Positions 9,277 through 17,146 of a DNA stretch of 64,000 nucleotides are shown in pieces. Every line of letters begins with the position of its first letter. Positions within the stretch are counted from its first letter, which is position 1. The notes beneath the pieces were generated by a model. That model saw only the letters and a list, made by a program, of their open reading frames with translations. It was not told the DNA's origin and made no database searches. Where the stretch lies: contig NZ_JANSKK010000013.1 of assembly GCF_026659735.1 (NCBI RefSeq), forward strand, positions 62,001-126,000, given 5' to 3'. The DNA comes from Staphylococcus pettenkoferi. Lineage in GTDB: Bacteria; Bacillota; Bacilli; Staphylococcales; Staphylococcaceae. Made by a program: the position numbers and the translations under genes.

Positions 9277-10605
9277 TTAATTAACAAAACCTACCTGGCT
9301 CGCTAACGATTGGTCATGAGCTAAAACAGTTTCTACAGCCTCATTAAGGCGCTTAATATAGTCTTGATGATGTTCTTTTACTTGTTTCACTTTTGACTTC
9401 TTATCATTAAGTTTCTCGTTATGGTCAGTCAATACAATCTTTTTCGTTACGCCCCCGATCTCTAACGCTCCTAGAATTTCATCTTCATCCAATTGACTTC
9501 CTAAATCTCTAGCATCTTCAAGCCCATCATTCCAGATATAATCATATTCGCCGATGGTATGGTTATATAAGTCAATCAAATTATCTAATTCTGTATTCAA
9601 CTCCTCTTTCAAATGGTTCGCCACAGCTAAGGCATTTGAATCATCCAAATACTTCTGAGCTGTCTCAGTTAGCACCCCACCATTACTGCTAATTAGACGT
9701 GCTCGAGTTGCTTCTACATCTGATAGCTCCTTTTTCGTTTCATTAACTATTTGTTGAAAATCTTTTTTCTTAGGTAATAAAAGATCTCTTTGTTTACGTA
9801 ATTTTTCTTGTGTTTCAGGTTTTAAGAAATTTTCAATACTATGATCCTTAATAATTCCGTCCCCGTCATCCTCAAAAAGCTCTCTCTTTCCATAGGTAAC
9901 GCCGTCAAATACTCTTTCTACATCTAATAGAAAGTCGCCTTTGGTATGATAATCAAAAATTTGAGTATGGTTTGAAATCACTTGACTTTTTAGCCACAAG
10001 TAATTTTTACGATTAATCTTCTTAAGGAATTCACTAATAAACAATTTCTTAAGTAATGGTAGATCAGTTAAACCAGTTTGATAATATGTAGCTGCTGAGT
10101 TGTAATTAAAGATATAAGGTATATGATTTGCCGCGCCTAATTTTTGAGCAGAAGAACCATCAAGAGAATGAGCTGCAATAATGTTAATATCATAGTCTTG
10201 TTTCCATGATTTTATTTGTTTATCTACATCTCTTAAAATGACATCTTTATTAGTATTATTATATATGTCTAAAAGGGCATCGTGTATCATATCGTTAAAA
10301 CCATCGATAAATGAAGTCTCCCAATTAGTCCCTGGCATTGCAACTAAGGCTTTTTCAGTCTTATGATTATAGAATAGCGATACACAAGTACTGTTTATTC
10401 TATCAACATGCGAGTCGATATATTCGAGATGCGGAGGGAATTTGTTCTTATTCTGTAATTCTTTAAAACGATCTTTTATTTTATCCGCCTTTATACCTTT
10501 AGCTAACGCATTCTCAATATCGTAACTATACACTACTGCCGCTGAAGACTCTTCGGTTTCACCGTTAACTTTCGGATTATTTATTATATTGTCGATGTCT
10601 TTCAT
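9277..10605 (-). CDS. TslA-like type VII secreted lipase effector
   Basis: This 442-residue protein has no signal peptide. Residues ~20-260 look like a class 3 lipase alpha/beta-hydrolase fold, with a predicted triad of S147 (in AAHSLDG), D224 (in YHTKGD) and H255 (in KDHSIENF). Residues ~265-442 are charged and helical (repeated KKEL, LKEEL and KKSKVKQVK segments), resembling a T7SS targeting stack. This reversed order, toxin domain first and helical domain last, is the defining feature of TslA, the S. aureus T7SS-secreted phospholipase. The operon partners fit: two small helical proteins and three Csa1/DUF576-like immunity candidates upstream. The nucleophile elbow departs from GxSxG (both outer glycines replaced), so activity is uncertain. 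It is the last gene of the operon. Confidence 0.75.
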   Translation of the reverse strand: MKDIDNIINNPKVNGETEESSAAVVYSYDIENALAKGIKADKIKDRFKELQNKNKFPPHLEYIDSHVDRINSTCVSLFYNHKTEKALVAMPGTNWETSFIDGFNDMIHDALLDIYNNTNKDVILRDVDKQIKSWKQDYDINIIAAHSLDGSSAQKLGAANHIPYIFNYNSAATYYQTGLTDLPLLKKLFISEFLKKINRKNYLWLKSQVISNHTQIFDYHTKGDFLLDVERVFDGVTYGKRELFEDDGDGIIKDHSIENFLKPETQEKLRKQRDLLLPKKKDFQQIVNETKKELSDVEATRARLISSNGGVLTETAQKYLDDSNALAVANHLKEELNTELDNLIDLYNHTIGEYDYIWNDGLEDARDLGSQLDEDEILGALEIGGVTKKIVLTDHNEKLNDKKSKVKQVKEHHQDYIKRLNEAVETVLAHDQSLASQVGFVN

Positions 10606-10620
10606 ATATGCACCTCTTTT

Positions 10621-11364
10621 TTACTTAGTAGGAATAAAATCTACACTATCTTGCACAGATTCCTGATTATCAAAATCGTAACTTAAAGTATTTGCCCCCA
10701 CAGTGTGATAAACAAAATTGTCATCACCAGTAATCATTAGTCTAGTTGGCTTACTATCCGTTAAATTATAATATTTACGTATTTTTTTTACGTTATCGTC
10801 ATTGTTTGGTACTTTGAAACTTAGAATGTAGTACATTAATGGATGACGTCTTATACTAAAATCTAGTCTTTTATATTTTTCAAAGTGATCAAAACGACCG
10901 TACTGACAAAAGAACTTAAAATCTTTTACCTTTTTCTCAATTTCTGGGTGTTTTTGAATGTCTTTTTCATTTCCTGCGTAATACAGATGATTATTTTTCA
11001 TTTTTATCGGATAAGATTTTTCTTTATTTATTGGATTTCCGTATTTACTTCTGTAAGTATGATGAATAATATATTCACCTTTCGCTTTACGAGTATTTCT
11101 GTCTAATTCTAATCTTATTTTTTCATAAGTACTTCCGTAAAAATAGGCAGTTGATATAATCCACTTCCCTTTATCATCCTTATCAAAATTCGCATTTCTC
11201 GGTCCTTCCATATCATAAAAAGACTCTAAATTCTTGATAGGATACTTACTTAAGCGGTGGCTAAATGTTTGTCTTATCATCGTATCGTTATAAGCAAGTT
11301 TCATATCTACGTAGAAAATTACGCATATAGGTATCATTAATATAATTGCTAATATTCTTTTCAT
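10621..11364 (-). CDS. Csa1/DUF576-like putative immunity protein, copy 3
   Basis: This protein has about 247 residues. An N-terminal hydrophobic segment (about 3-19) precedes a soluble domain with FYDMEGPR at 49-56 and FDKDDKGKW at 60-68, the hallmark segments of the staphylococcal tandem lipoprotein family (Csa1, DUF576); FKFFCQYG and GDDNFVYHTVG follow further on. Family members are normally lipoproteins, but C14 here is preceded by IPI, not a lipobox, so this looks like a membrane-anchored variant. In S. aureus, TilA-type lipoproteins neutralise TslA. The start at 11364 (MKRIL) is chosen because all three copies share it behind AGAGGA; an earlier ATG at 11382 overlaps the upstream stop. 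Confidence 0.7.
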   Translation of the reverse strand: MKRILAIILMIPICVIFYVDMKLAYNDTMIRQTFSHRLSKYPIKNLESFYDMEGPRNANFDKDDKGKWIISTAYFYGSTYEKIRLELDRNTRKAKGEYIIHHTYRSKYGNPINKEKSYPIKMKNNHLYYAGNEKDIQKHPEIEKKVKDFKFFCQYGRFDHFEKYKRLDFSIRRHPLMYYILSFKVPNNDDNVKKIRKYYNLTDSKPTRLMITGDDNFVYHTVGANTLSYDFDNQESVQDSVDFIPTK

Positions 11365-11378
11365 TGTGGTCCTCTTCT

Positions 11379-12125
11379 TCATCTGGTAGGAACAAAGTGA
11401 ATACCATCTTCAATTGAAACCTTTTTATCATCAAAGCGGTAACTCAGACTATCAGCTCCTACAGTATGGTAAATAAAGTTATCGTCACCCGTAATCATTA
11501 ACCTAGTTGGTTTACTATTAGGTAAGTCATAATGTGTCTGTAACTTTTGTACGTTATCGTCATCATTTGGCACCTTAAAACTTAGAATGTAATATATTAA
11601 GGGATGACGTCGTATATAAAAATCTATTTTTCTGTATTTTTCAAAGTGATCAAAATGACCGTACTGACAAAAGAATTTAAATTCTTTTATCTTTTTTTCT
11701 ATTTCAGGGTGCTTTTGGATATTCTTTTTATTCCCAGCATAATATAGAAGATTATTTTTCATTTTTATCGGATAAGTTTTTTCCTTATCAATAGGGTTAC
11801 CATATTTATCTCTGTATGTATGATGAACAATATATTCACCTTTAGCAGTATGAGTATTTCTATTTAACTCTAACCTCATTTTTTCATATCTATTAGAAAA
11901 TATTTGAGTATTTAATATCACCCACTTCCCTTTATCATCCTTATCAAAATTCGCATTTCTCGGCCCTTCCATATCATAAAAAGACTCTAAATTCTTGATA
12001 GGATATTTACTTAAACGGTGGCTAAAAGTTTGTCTTATCATCGTATCGTTATATGCAAGTTTCATATCTACGTAGAAAATTACGCATATGGGTATCATTA
12101 ATATAATTGCTAATATTCTTTTCAT
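11379..12125 (-). CDS. Csa1/DUF576-like putative immunity protein, copy 2
   Basis: This protein has about 248 residues and the same layout as its neighbours: hydrophobic anchor 3-19 without a lipobox, FYDMEGPR near 49-56, FDKDDKGKW near 60-68, and the GDDNFIYHTVGADSL tail. Its last ~130 coding bases are essentially identical to copy 1, while its first ~150 bases are nearly identical to copy 3; divergence is concentrated in the middle. This mosaic suggests recombination between copies. The stop overlaps the longer reading of copy 3 by ATGA. The probable role is membrane-facing protection against the linked lipase, inferred from context. Confidence 0.7.
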   Translation of the reverse strand: MKRILAIILMIPICVIFYVDMKLAYNDTMIRQTFSHRLSKYPIKNLESFYDMEGPRNANFDKDDKGKWVILNTQIFSNRYEKMRLELNRNTHTAKGEYIVHHTYRDKYGNPIDKEKTYPIKMKNNLLYYAGNKKNIQKHPEIEKKIKEFKFFCQYGHFDHFEKYRKIDFYIRRHPLIYYILSFKVPNDDDNVQKLQTHYDLPNSKPTRLMITGDDNFIYHTVGADSLSYRFDDKKVSIEDGIHFVPTR

Positions 12126-12139
12126 TGTGGTCCTCTTCT

Positions 12140-12886
12140 TCATCTGGTAGGAACAAAGTGAATACCATCTTCAATTGAAACCTTTTTATCATCAAAGCGG
12201 TAACTCAGACTATCAGCTCCTACAGTATGGTAAATAAAGTTATCGTCACCCGTAATCATTAACCTAGTCGGTTCACTTTGGGGTAATTGATAATGCTTCC
12301 GTAATTCATTCACATTAAAGTCATCCTCAGGTACCTTATAACTTAGAATGTAGTACATTAATGGGTGACGTCTTATATGAAAATTTATTTTTCTATATTT
12401 TTCAAAGTGATCAAAACGACCGTACTGACAAAAGAATTTAAATTCTTTTATTTTTTTCTCTATTTCTGGGTGCTTTTGAATATCTTTTTCATTTCCTGCG
12501 TAATATAGCTGATTATTTTTCATTTTTATCGGATAACTTTCTTTCTTATTTATCGGATTTCCATATTTACTTTTCAAAGTATGATGAATAATATACTTAC
12601 CACTAGCTGTACGTGTATTTCTATTTAATTCTATTCTCACTTTTTCATATCTATTAGAAAATATTTGAGTATTTAATACTACCCATTTCCCTTTATCATC
12701 CTTATCAAAATTCGCATTTCTCGGTCCTTCCATATCATAAAAAGACTCTAAATTTTTGATAGGATATTTACTTAAGCGTTGGCTAAAAGTTTGTTTTATC
12801 ATCGTATCGTTATACGCAAGTTTCATGTCTACATAGAAAATTACGCATATAGGTATCATTAATATAATTGCTAGTATTCTTTTCAT
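12140..12886 (-). CDS. Csa1/DUF576-like putative immunity protein, copy 1
   Basis: This 248-residue protein is the first of three tandem copies. The start at MKRIL has AGAGAGG just upstream and no longer alternative reading, which supports the same start for the other two. It has an N-terminal membrane anchor without a lipobox, then the DUF576-type FYDMEG and FDKDDKGKW segments. Its central region (about 75-110, 195-215) differs from the other copies. About 75 bases separate it from the small helical gene upstream. Immunity function is inferred from synteny with TslA loci. Confidence 0.7.
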   Translation of the reverse strand: MKRILAIILMIPICVIFYVDMKLAYNDTMIKQTFSQRLSKYPIKNLESFYDMEGPRNANFDKDDKGKWVVLNTQIFSNRYEKVRIELNRNTRTASGKYIIHHTLKSKYGNPINKKESYPIKMKNNQLYYAGNEKDIQKHPEIEKKIKEFKFFCQYGRFDHFEKYRKINFHIRRHPLMYYILSYKVPEDDFNVNELRKHYQLPQSEPTRLMITGDDNFIYHTVGADSLSYRFDDKKVSIEDGIHFVPTR

Positions 12887-12962
12887 TGTGGCCTCTCTTC
12901 TTGTTGTAACTATTAATTAAATCACTAATACTAGATGATTAATTATTTACCAACTTCAGTAC

Positions 12963-13250
12963 TTACACGTTCTTTATTTTCTTTTTTATATCATTGATTT
13001 CTTTTTTAGCTTCTTCGACCCAGTCTCCTTGCGCATTTTCGATAAATAGTTCCTCAAATTTTTTAATATGACTTTCTATTTTATCTTTAATTTCTTTCTC
13101 TTTCTTTTTAAAGTGTTTTTCTCGTTTATGCATATCTTTGAGTATATTAGGAGCAAGACTATATATAATGAGTTGTTTTTGAACGTTATGTAGATTAAGT
13201 TCTTTAAGCTTTTTTAGACCCTCTATATTTTCCATAATCGCATTATTCAT
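12963..13250 (-). CDS. small helical T7SS partner-like protein (TlaA-type)
   Basis: This 95-residue protein is all charged helix: long K/E-rich heptad-like runs, no cysteine, no signal peptide. The start overlaps the end of the preceding small gene by 8 bases, so the two are probably co-translated and may pair with each other. In TslA systems two small helical proteins (TlaA1, TlaA2) bind the C-terminal domain of the lipase and are needed for its secretion. The size, position and helical content fit. Assignment is by context, since the sequence itself is low in diagnostic motifs. Confidence 0.6.
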   Translation of the reverse strand: MNNAIMENIEGLKKLKELNLHNVQKQLIIYSLAPNILKDMHKREKHFKKKEKEIKDKIESHIKKFEELFIENAQGDWVEEAKKEINDIKKKIKNV

Positions 13251-13581
13251 GTTGGTACTCCTCTTCGATGAAATTTAATTTTTGTCTATATTCTTGTTTG
13301 ATCTGATCTAGTGCATCAAATATTTCATATTCATATCTCTGTAATCGCTGCCATTGTTCTCCCTTATACTCGTCTAATATTTGTATGACGACCCCGTCAT
13401 ATTCTGAATCATATTGACGACGTTTTTTAATTGCATCATACATACCATACGATTGATCGGCGAAGTGATTAACTTCAATTTTTTCACGATTAATCTCCTC
13501 TAACTGGGTTTCTAGTTCATTCTTCTTTCTTTTATAATCCTCTTCAATTCTTTCATAATGTTGCTGAAATTCAAAGTTCAT
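13243..13581 (-). CDS. small helical T7SS partner-like protein (TlaA-type), operon start
   Basis: This 112-residue acidic coiled-coil-like protein opens with NFEFQQHYERIEEDYKRKK and has further helices through the C-terminus. It is the first gene of the effector operon, has a strong CGGAGG ribosome site and a clear promoter 50 bases upstream. Small helical proteins at the head of an effector operon are typical of T7SS partner or chaperone genes (WXG100-like, Lap, TlaA). No WxG motif is visible in the usual place. It probably acts with the 95-residue neighbour to form the secretion signal of the lipase. Inferred from context. Confidence 0.6.
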   Translation of the reverse strand: MNFEFQQHYERIEEDYKRKKNELETQLEEINREKIEVNHFADQSYGMYDAIKKRRQYDSEYDGVVIQILDEYKGEQWQRLQRYEYEIFDALDQIKQEYRQKLNFIEEEYQHE

Positions 13582-13635
13582 GGTTGCCTCCGTTCTCCGA
13601 TGAATTGATTAGATTTTTCAGAATTCTTTTTATAG

Positions 13636-13664
13636 ATTATATACCATTTCCACTTGTATAGCAA
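13636..13664 (-). promoter_or_regulatory. sigma-A promoter of the TslA-like operon
   Basis: On the minus strand, TTGCTA (13659-13664) and TATAAT (13636-13641) are separated by exactly 17 bases. Transcription would start near 13629, about 48 bases before the first ATG. Confidence 0.7.
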
Positions 13665-13772
13665 TATGTTAAAAAAGTTTTTATGTAGATATAACCACTA
13701 GAATAAGTTAACTATTCTCTCCCCCACCAATCTACTATTTCTACATGGGTACGCTCTATTTTTCCCCATAAC

Positions 13773-13817
13773 AAAAAAGCCCTACAACACGCCTAAACTA
13801 CACGTGTTATAGAGCTC
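13773..13817 (-). terminator. terminator after the FemABX gene
   Basis: On the minus strand a 14-bp imperfect stem (AGCTCTATAACACG pairing with CGTGTTGTAGGGCT) is followed by TTTTTTG. Confidence 0.8.
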
Positions 13818-13829
13818 ATTTTAAATATC

Positions 13830-15080
13830 TTAATGTCTAATTTTGCCTAACAATGAAGAAACTGCATACCAGAATGGTTTAATCGGTTTAATAAAGTCAC
13901 CGATGTACTCTTCGACATGCGCGTTAAAGCCTTTCTTGAACTGTTGAACGCCGGCGTCTTCAGCATCCTCACTGAAGTCACCCGTGATACCATAGAAATT
14001 GTAGCGTTCAATACCGTTCTCTAATGCGAACTTGATCATTTCCCATTGTAAACGGTAGGCGCCCATGTAACGGTTGTATTTCGGATTGGAACCGCTCGAT
14101 AAGTAATACACCTCGTGCTCATTGTGAATGTAAAGGGCTGCGGCTAAATCTAATTCTTTACCATCTGTTTGAATCATTTCTTCAGTTTCAGCAATCTTGC
14201 GTTGGTTACCATTGAGTTGCTGAGTAAGCTGATTATGCTTGTTCTTCTGTTTCTTAGAATTTGGACTCTCTTCTAAAGCTTTGTTGACTTCCGCAATCTG
14301 TTGCTCTAAATCATCATGTTTCTCGCGTAAAGTCGTCAAATATTTGTCTAAATCTACATAAGCTAATTTTAATGAAGCATTGTCACCATACACCTTCTGC
14401 ATGTATTCAAAGTACGCTTCATCTCTGAATTTAAAGCCATGTTTTTCTTCAGCCATATGGAACAAACGGTAGAACTTAGGCGTTTCCTCGATTGAGAGAT
14501 CTTTAACTTCTACGCCCATTTCATACGTCTTTTTAATATTACGACGTGTTTGATAGTCCATCTCGTTCAGCACTTCTTTGCCGTTCTTACCTTTGAGATC
14601 GAGCACGGAAAGCCAGCGAATCTGACTCATTTCCGAATACCCTGTCGTATAACCTTGGTGCTTATAGCCGAGCTGTTCAAGTTCTTTTTTTAAATGCTCA
14701 TTGTGATAACGCTCGAGAATTTCACCGTCCGCATTGCGCACACTTTCTAACACATATGGATCTACTAGGACATAAAGGCAATTTTCTTTTTTAAGATAGT
14801 CTGTCAGATTTTTGAAGAAAAAGTTCACCAGTTCAATGTTGTTATAATCCATCACTGGTCCACGGTGCGTATAGAAATAGTTAAAGAATTTGAAAGAACG
14901 CGCTTTCGTTAATAAACAAGCGGCTAAGACGTTCTCATTCTCATCTTTCACACCTAATAGGTAGGCATCTTGAAAGTGTTCAGCTCGATATTCATAATGT
15001 GCTGCACTTTGGGTATAATGCGAAAAATGATGATCTACAAATTCTTGAAATTCTTTAGTTGTAAGTTGAGTAAAATACAT
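13830..15080 (-). CDS. FemA/FemB/FmhA-family peptidoglycan aminoacyltransferase
   Basis: This 416-residue protein has the FemABX layout: two GNAT-like halves with a helical coiled-coil arm inserted (about 243-295, rich in K, E and Q). Recognisable segments include THRGPVMDYNN, MDYQTRRNIKKTYEMGV and the C-terminal YNFYGITGDF. Such enzymes add glycine or serine from aminoacyl-tRNA to the peptidoglycan cross-bridge. The length fits FmhA (about 416) and FemB (about 419). The exact paralogue cannot be decided here; femA and femB normally sit together, and this gene is alone, which favours an Fmh-type paralogue. Confidence 0.8.
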   Translation of the reverse strand: MYFTQLTTKEFQEFVDHHFSHYTQSAAHYEYRAEHFQDAYLLGVKDENENVLAACLLTKARSFKFFNYFYTHRGPVMDYNNIELVNFFFKNLTDYLKKENCLYVLVDPYVLESVRNADGEILERYHNEHLKKELEQLGYKHQGYTTGYSEMSQIRWLSVLDLKGKNGKEVLNEMDYQTRRNIKKTYEMGVEVKDLSIEETPKFYRLFHMAEEKHGFKFRDEAYFEYMQKVYGDNASLKLAYVDLDKYLTTLREKHDDLEQQIAEVNKALEESPNSKKQKNKHNQLTQQLNGNQRKIAETEEMIQTDGKELDLAAALYIHNEHEVYYLSSGSNPKYNRYMGAYRLQWEMIKFALENGIERYNFYGITGDFSEDAEDAGVQQFKKGFNAHVEEYIGDFIKPIKPFWYAVSSLLGKIRH

Positions 15081-15236
15081 AGCGTAACTCCTTTATAATC
15101 ATGACATCTCTTATTTCTACTTACTTTACAATATTAAGAAACTCACAGCTTATTGTAACATTCTTTTAACATATTCGTCATATTGTTCACAACATAGCTG
15201 TGTGTTGTTCATCTTTCTTTATTCCTGAACCACTAT

Positions 15237-15785
15237 TTAAGAAGAAGTTAAATCTTTATAATATCTAACATGCCGCTTCAACGGATGATATTTTCCCAAG
15301 TTAGGATATTCAAAGTCGTCATAGTGCGACATCCCTATCTTCTCCATCACTTTACGTGAACTCGCATTCCCTTCCGCCGTCAACGCATAAACTTCAGTTA
15401 TCCCTTGCGTTTGTGCATATTCCAGCACTGCTTCAGCTCCTTCAGTCGCCAGGCCGTTTCCCCAAACTTCCGGAATCAACCGCCAACCTATTTCGTAAAA
15501 TGGTAATTCCTTAAATTGATACTTATTTTCTTTCGGCAAATAATTCAAACCGATAAAGCCTAACCACTCGTTCGTTTCCTTTAACTCAACAGCAAACAGC
15601 CCAAGTTGATGTTGATGAATAATATCGTTCATGAGACGCATGTCTACTTCTGATTTACGATAACTCAACAAATCTGGAAAATAGCGTCTCACTTGCGTAT
15701 TCGCGTTCATTCTTTGAAAGGGCAATAAATCCTCTTCGTTCCAATCCCTCAATATTAAGCGGTTAGTTTCTATATAAATAGTCAT
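15237..15785 (-). CDS. GNAT acetyltransferase, RimJ/RimL-like
   Basis: This protein has about 182 residues. It begins IETNRLILRDWNEEDL, the standard opening of the RimJ/RimL group, and has the acetyl-CoA segment WGNGLATEGAEAVLEYA followed by ASRKVMEKIGM (motif B). It transfers an acetyl group to an amine, but the substrate is unknown. The start at 15785 (MTIYIE) is preferred because AGAGGTG lies at proper spacing; a GTG two codons earlier overlaps that site. Confidence 0.8.
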   Translation of the reverse strand: MTIYIETNRLILRDWNEEDLLPFQRMNANTQVRRYFPDLLSYRKSEVDMRLMNDIIHQHQLGLFAVELKETNEWLGFIGLNYLPKENKYQFKELPFYEIGWRLIPEVWGNGLATEGAEAVLEYAQTQGITEVYALTAEGNASSRKVMEKIGMSHYDDFEYPNLGKYHPLKRHVRYYKDLTSS

Positions 15786-15827
15786 ATTCACACCTCTGAT
15801 CCATCTCTGCTCTACAGTAAATGAAAA

Positions 15828-15872
15828 GGGATGTTAATGACGTTGTTTCATGCGTTTCTCGTCTAACATCCC
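15828..15872 (-). terminator. terminator after the 98-residue gene
   Basis: On the minus strand GGGATGTTA pairs with TAACATCCC and is followed by TTTTCATTT. It lies about 110 bases beyond the stop of the gene ending at 15985. Confidence 0.65.
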
Positions 15873-15984
15873 ACAGACTGTTCTATTTATAGTTGTTGGA
15901 AATCTCTCAATTCAACTACATTTCACACCATAATCTTCCCTACACAAGCGAACTCCCAATCGCTTTCATAAGTGCATCATGTTA

Positions 15985-16281
15985 CTATGACTTCGTAATA
16001 TAGCTAATGAGTTCTACGTGTACAGGTACTTCCTTCAAACGTTTACGTTCTGATTTAGGTGCCGTAAACGTCGCATCAATGAAATCACTTTGGTTATTCA
16101 AGTGATATGTAGCTACAAACGTATCTGTATCAGATTCGAAATTAGGTAAATGCGCAATGACACGTTTGATTTCGCCAGTTGAATCTACAATTTCACGTCC
16201 TGTAATATTTTCAAGTTCTCTACCTAATTCTGGTAAAGTAATTGATCGACCTTCTAATAAACTGAATTCTTGTTCATGCAT
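15985..16281 (-). CDS. small conserved-looking protein with sigma-B-type promoter, unknown function
   Basis: This 98-residue soluble protein has mixed alpha/beta character, with no membrane segment or cysteine. It opens MHEQEFSLLEG and has an ATYHLNNQSDFIDATF strand-like core. I do not recognise the family. The ribosome site AAGGAGATG precedes the start. A perfect sigma-B-type promoter lies about 130 bases upstream, and a terminator follows, so this is a monocistronic, probably stress-induced gene. Confidence 0.65.
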   Translation of the reverse strand: MHEQEFSLLEGRSITLPELGRELENITGREIVDSTGEIKRVIAHLPNFESDTDTFVATYHLNNQSDFIDATFTAPKSERKRLKEVPVHVELISYITKS

Positions 16282-16413
16282 TTCGATTCATCTCCTTACT
16301 CTGATTACCCATCATCTCAGCACTTTTTTAGCAGTGGCGTGCTCACCAACGTTATAGATTTTCATTATTTTTAATTCTATTATTTGATAGCTTTCCTATA
16401 ATTATCCTTTTAA

Positions 16414-16439
16414 ATACCCTTTTTTAAAAATACTTAAAC
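16414..16439 (-). promoter_or_regulatory. sigma-B-type promoter, perfect consensus
   Basis: On the minus strand GTTTAA (16434-16439) and GGGTAT (16414-16419) have a 14-base spacer, an exact consensus match. It points at the 98-residue gene starting at 16281 and accounts for the otherwise gene-free stretch 16282-16588. Confidence 0.8.
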
Positions 16440-16588
16440 GTCTACACGAGATGTTCAAATCAGGCATTGCTTATTCAGAATTTAGGGTTTAGCACTAAAC
16501 GCTCACGCTTGCACTTCATATATTATACAGCGAACGGTTTGACTTCGCAAAATGAGACTGATATTAGTAGCGTTCATCCCATGCACCC

Positions 16589-16921
16589 CTAGTCTTTTGA
16601 GGAATTCGAATCGCTATCTTCGTCACTTTTAGAGTCAGTTGGACTATCTTTGTCGTCACTATCCGCATCCTTATCTTCCTCTTTATCACCTTCATCGCTG
16701 TCACTCTCAGCACTAGAACCATTCACGTCATTCTTGAGGTCATTTTCTTTTTCTTTCAGCTTATCATTTTCATCTTCAAGCTTTTTCTTTTCTTTTTTCA
16801 ATGATTTATTTTCTTTTTCCAGTTTCTCTGAATCTTTTTGTAACGAAGCCTTTTCGTTACTTTTACCACAAGCAGATAGCGTTAACGTTGCGGCAAGTAT
16901 CAATACTAACCATTTCTTCAT
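16589..16921 (-). CDS. small lipoprotein with coiled coil and Asp/Ser-rich tail
   Basis: This 110-residue protein has a signal peptide ending in the lipobox LSAC, with lipidated C18. Next comes a coiled coil of K/E/L/N heptads from about 26 to 66, then a tail (about 69-110) made almost only of S, D, E and K. It should be anchored to the outer face of the membrane with the acidic tail extending into the wall. The tail resembles SD repeats of staphylococcal surface proteins in composition but is not a regular dipeptide repeat. Function unknown. Confidence 0.7.
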   Translation of the reverse strand: MKKWLVLILAATLTLSACGKSNEKASLQKDSEKLEKENKSLKKEKKKLEDENDKLKEKENDLKNDVNGSSAESDSDEGDKEEDKDADSDDKDSPTDSKSDEDSDSNSSKD

Positions 16922-17146
16922 AAATGGACTCCTTTACTCAATATTTCATATTTATTCTACCATTTCAGATCGCGAAGTTCATGGATCATCTTAAATCGTC
17001 ATCATTTTACAGATAAAAGTAAAGAGAGACACTCCTTCCAACTTCACAACTTAATCTCATATAGAAATAAGAATTGATTTATTTAAAATACTTCGTCATA
17101 ATATGTCATAATACGAATTTATTAAAACAAAGGACTGCTGACGCCG

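Noticed and set aside
16650-16994. Serine/phenylalanine-rich frame opposite the lipoprotein gene
   Set aside because: It is the antisense of the Asp/Glu/Lys-rich tail and has no independent start signal.
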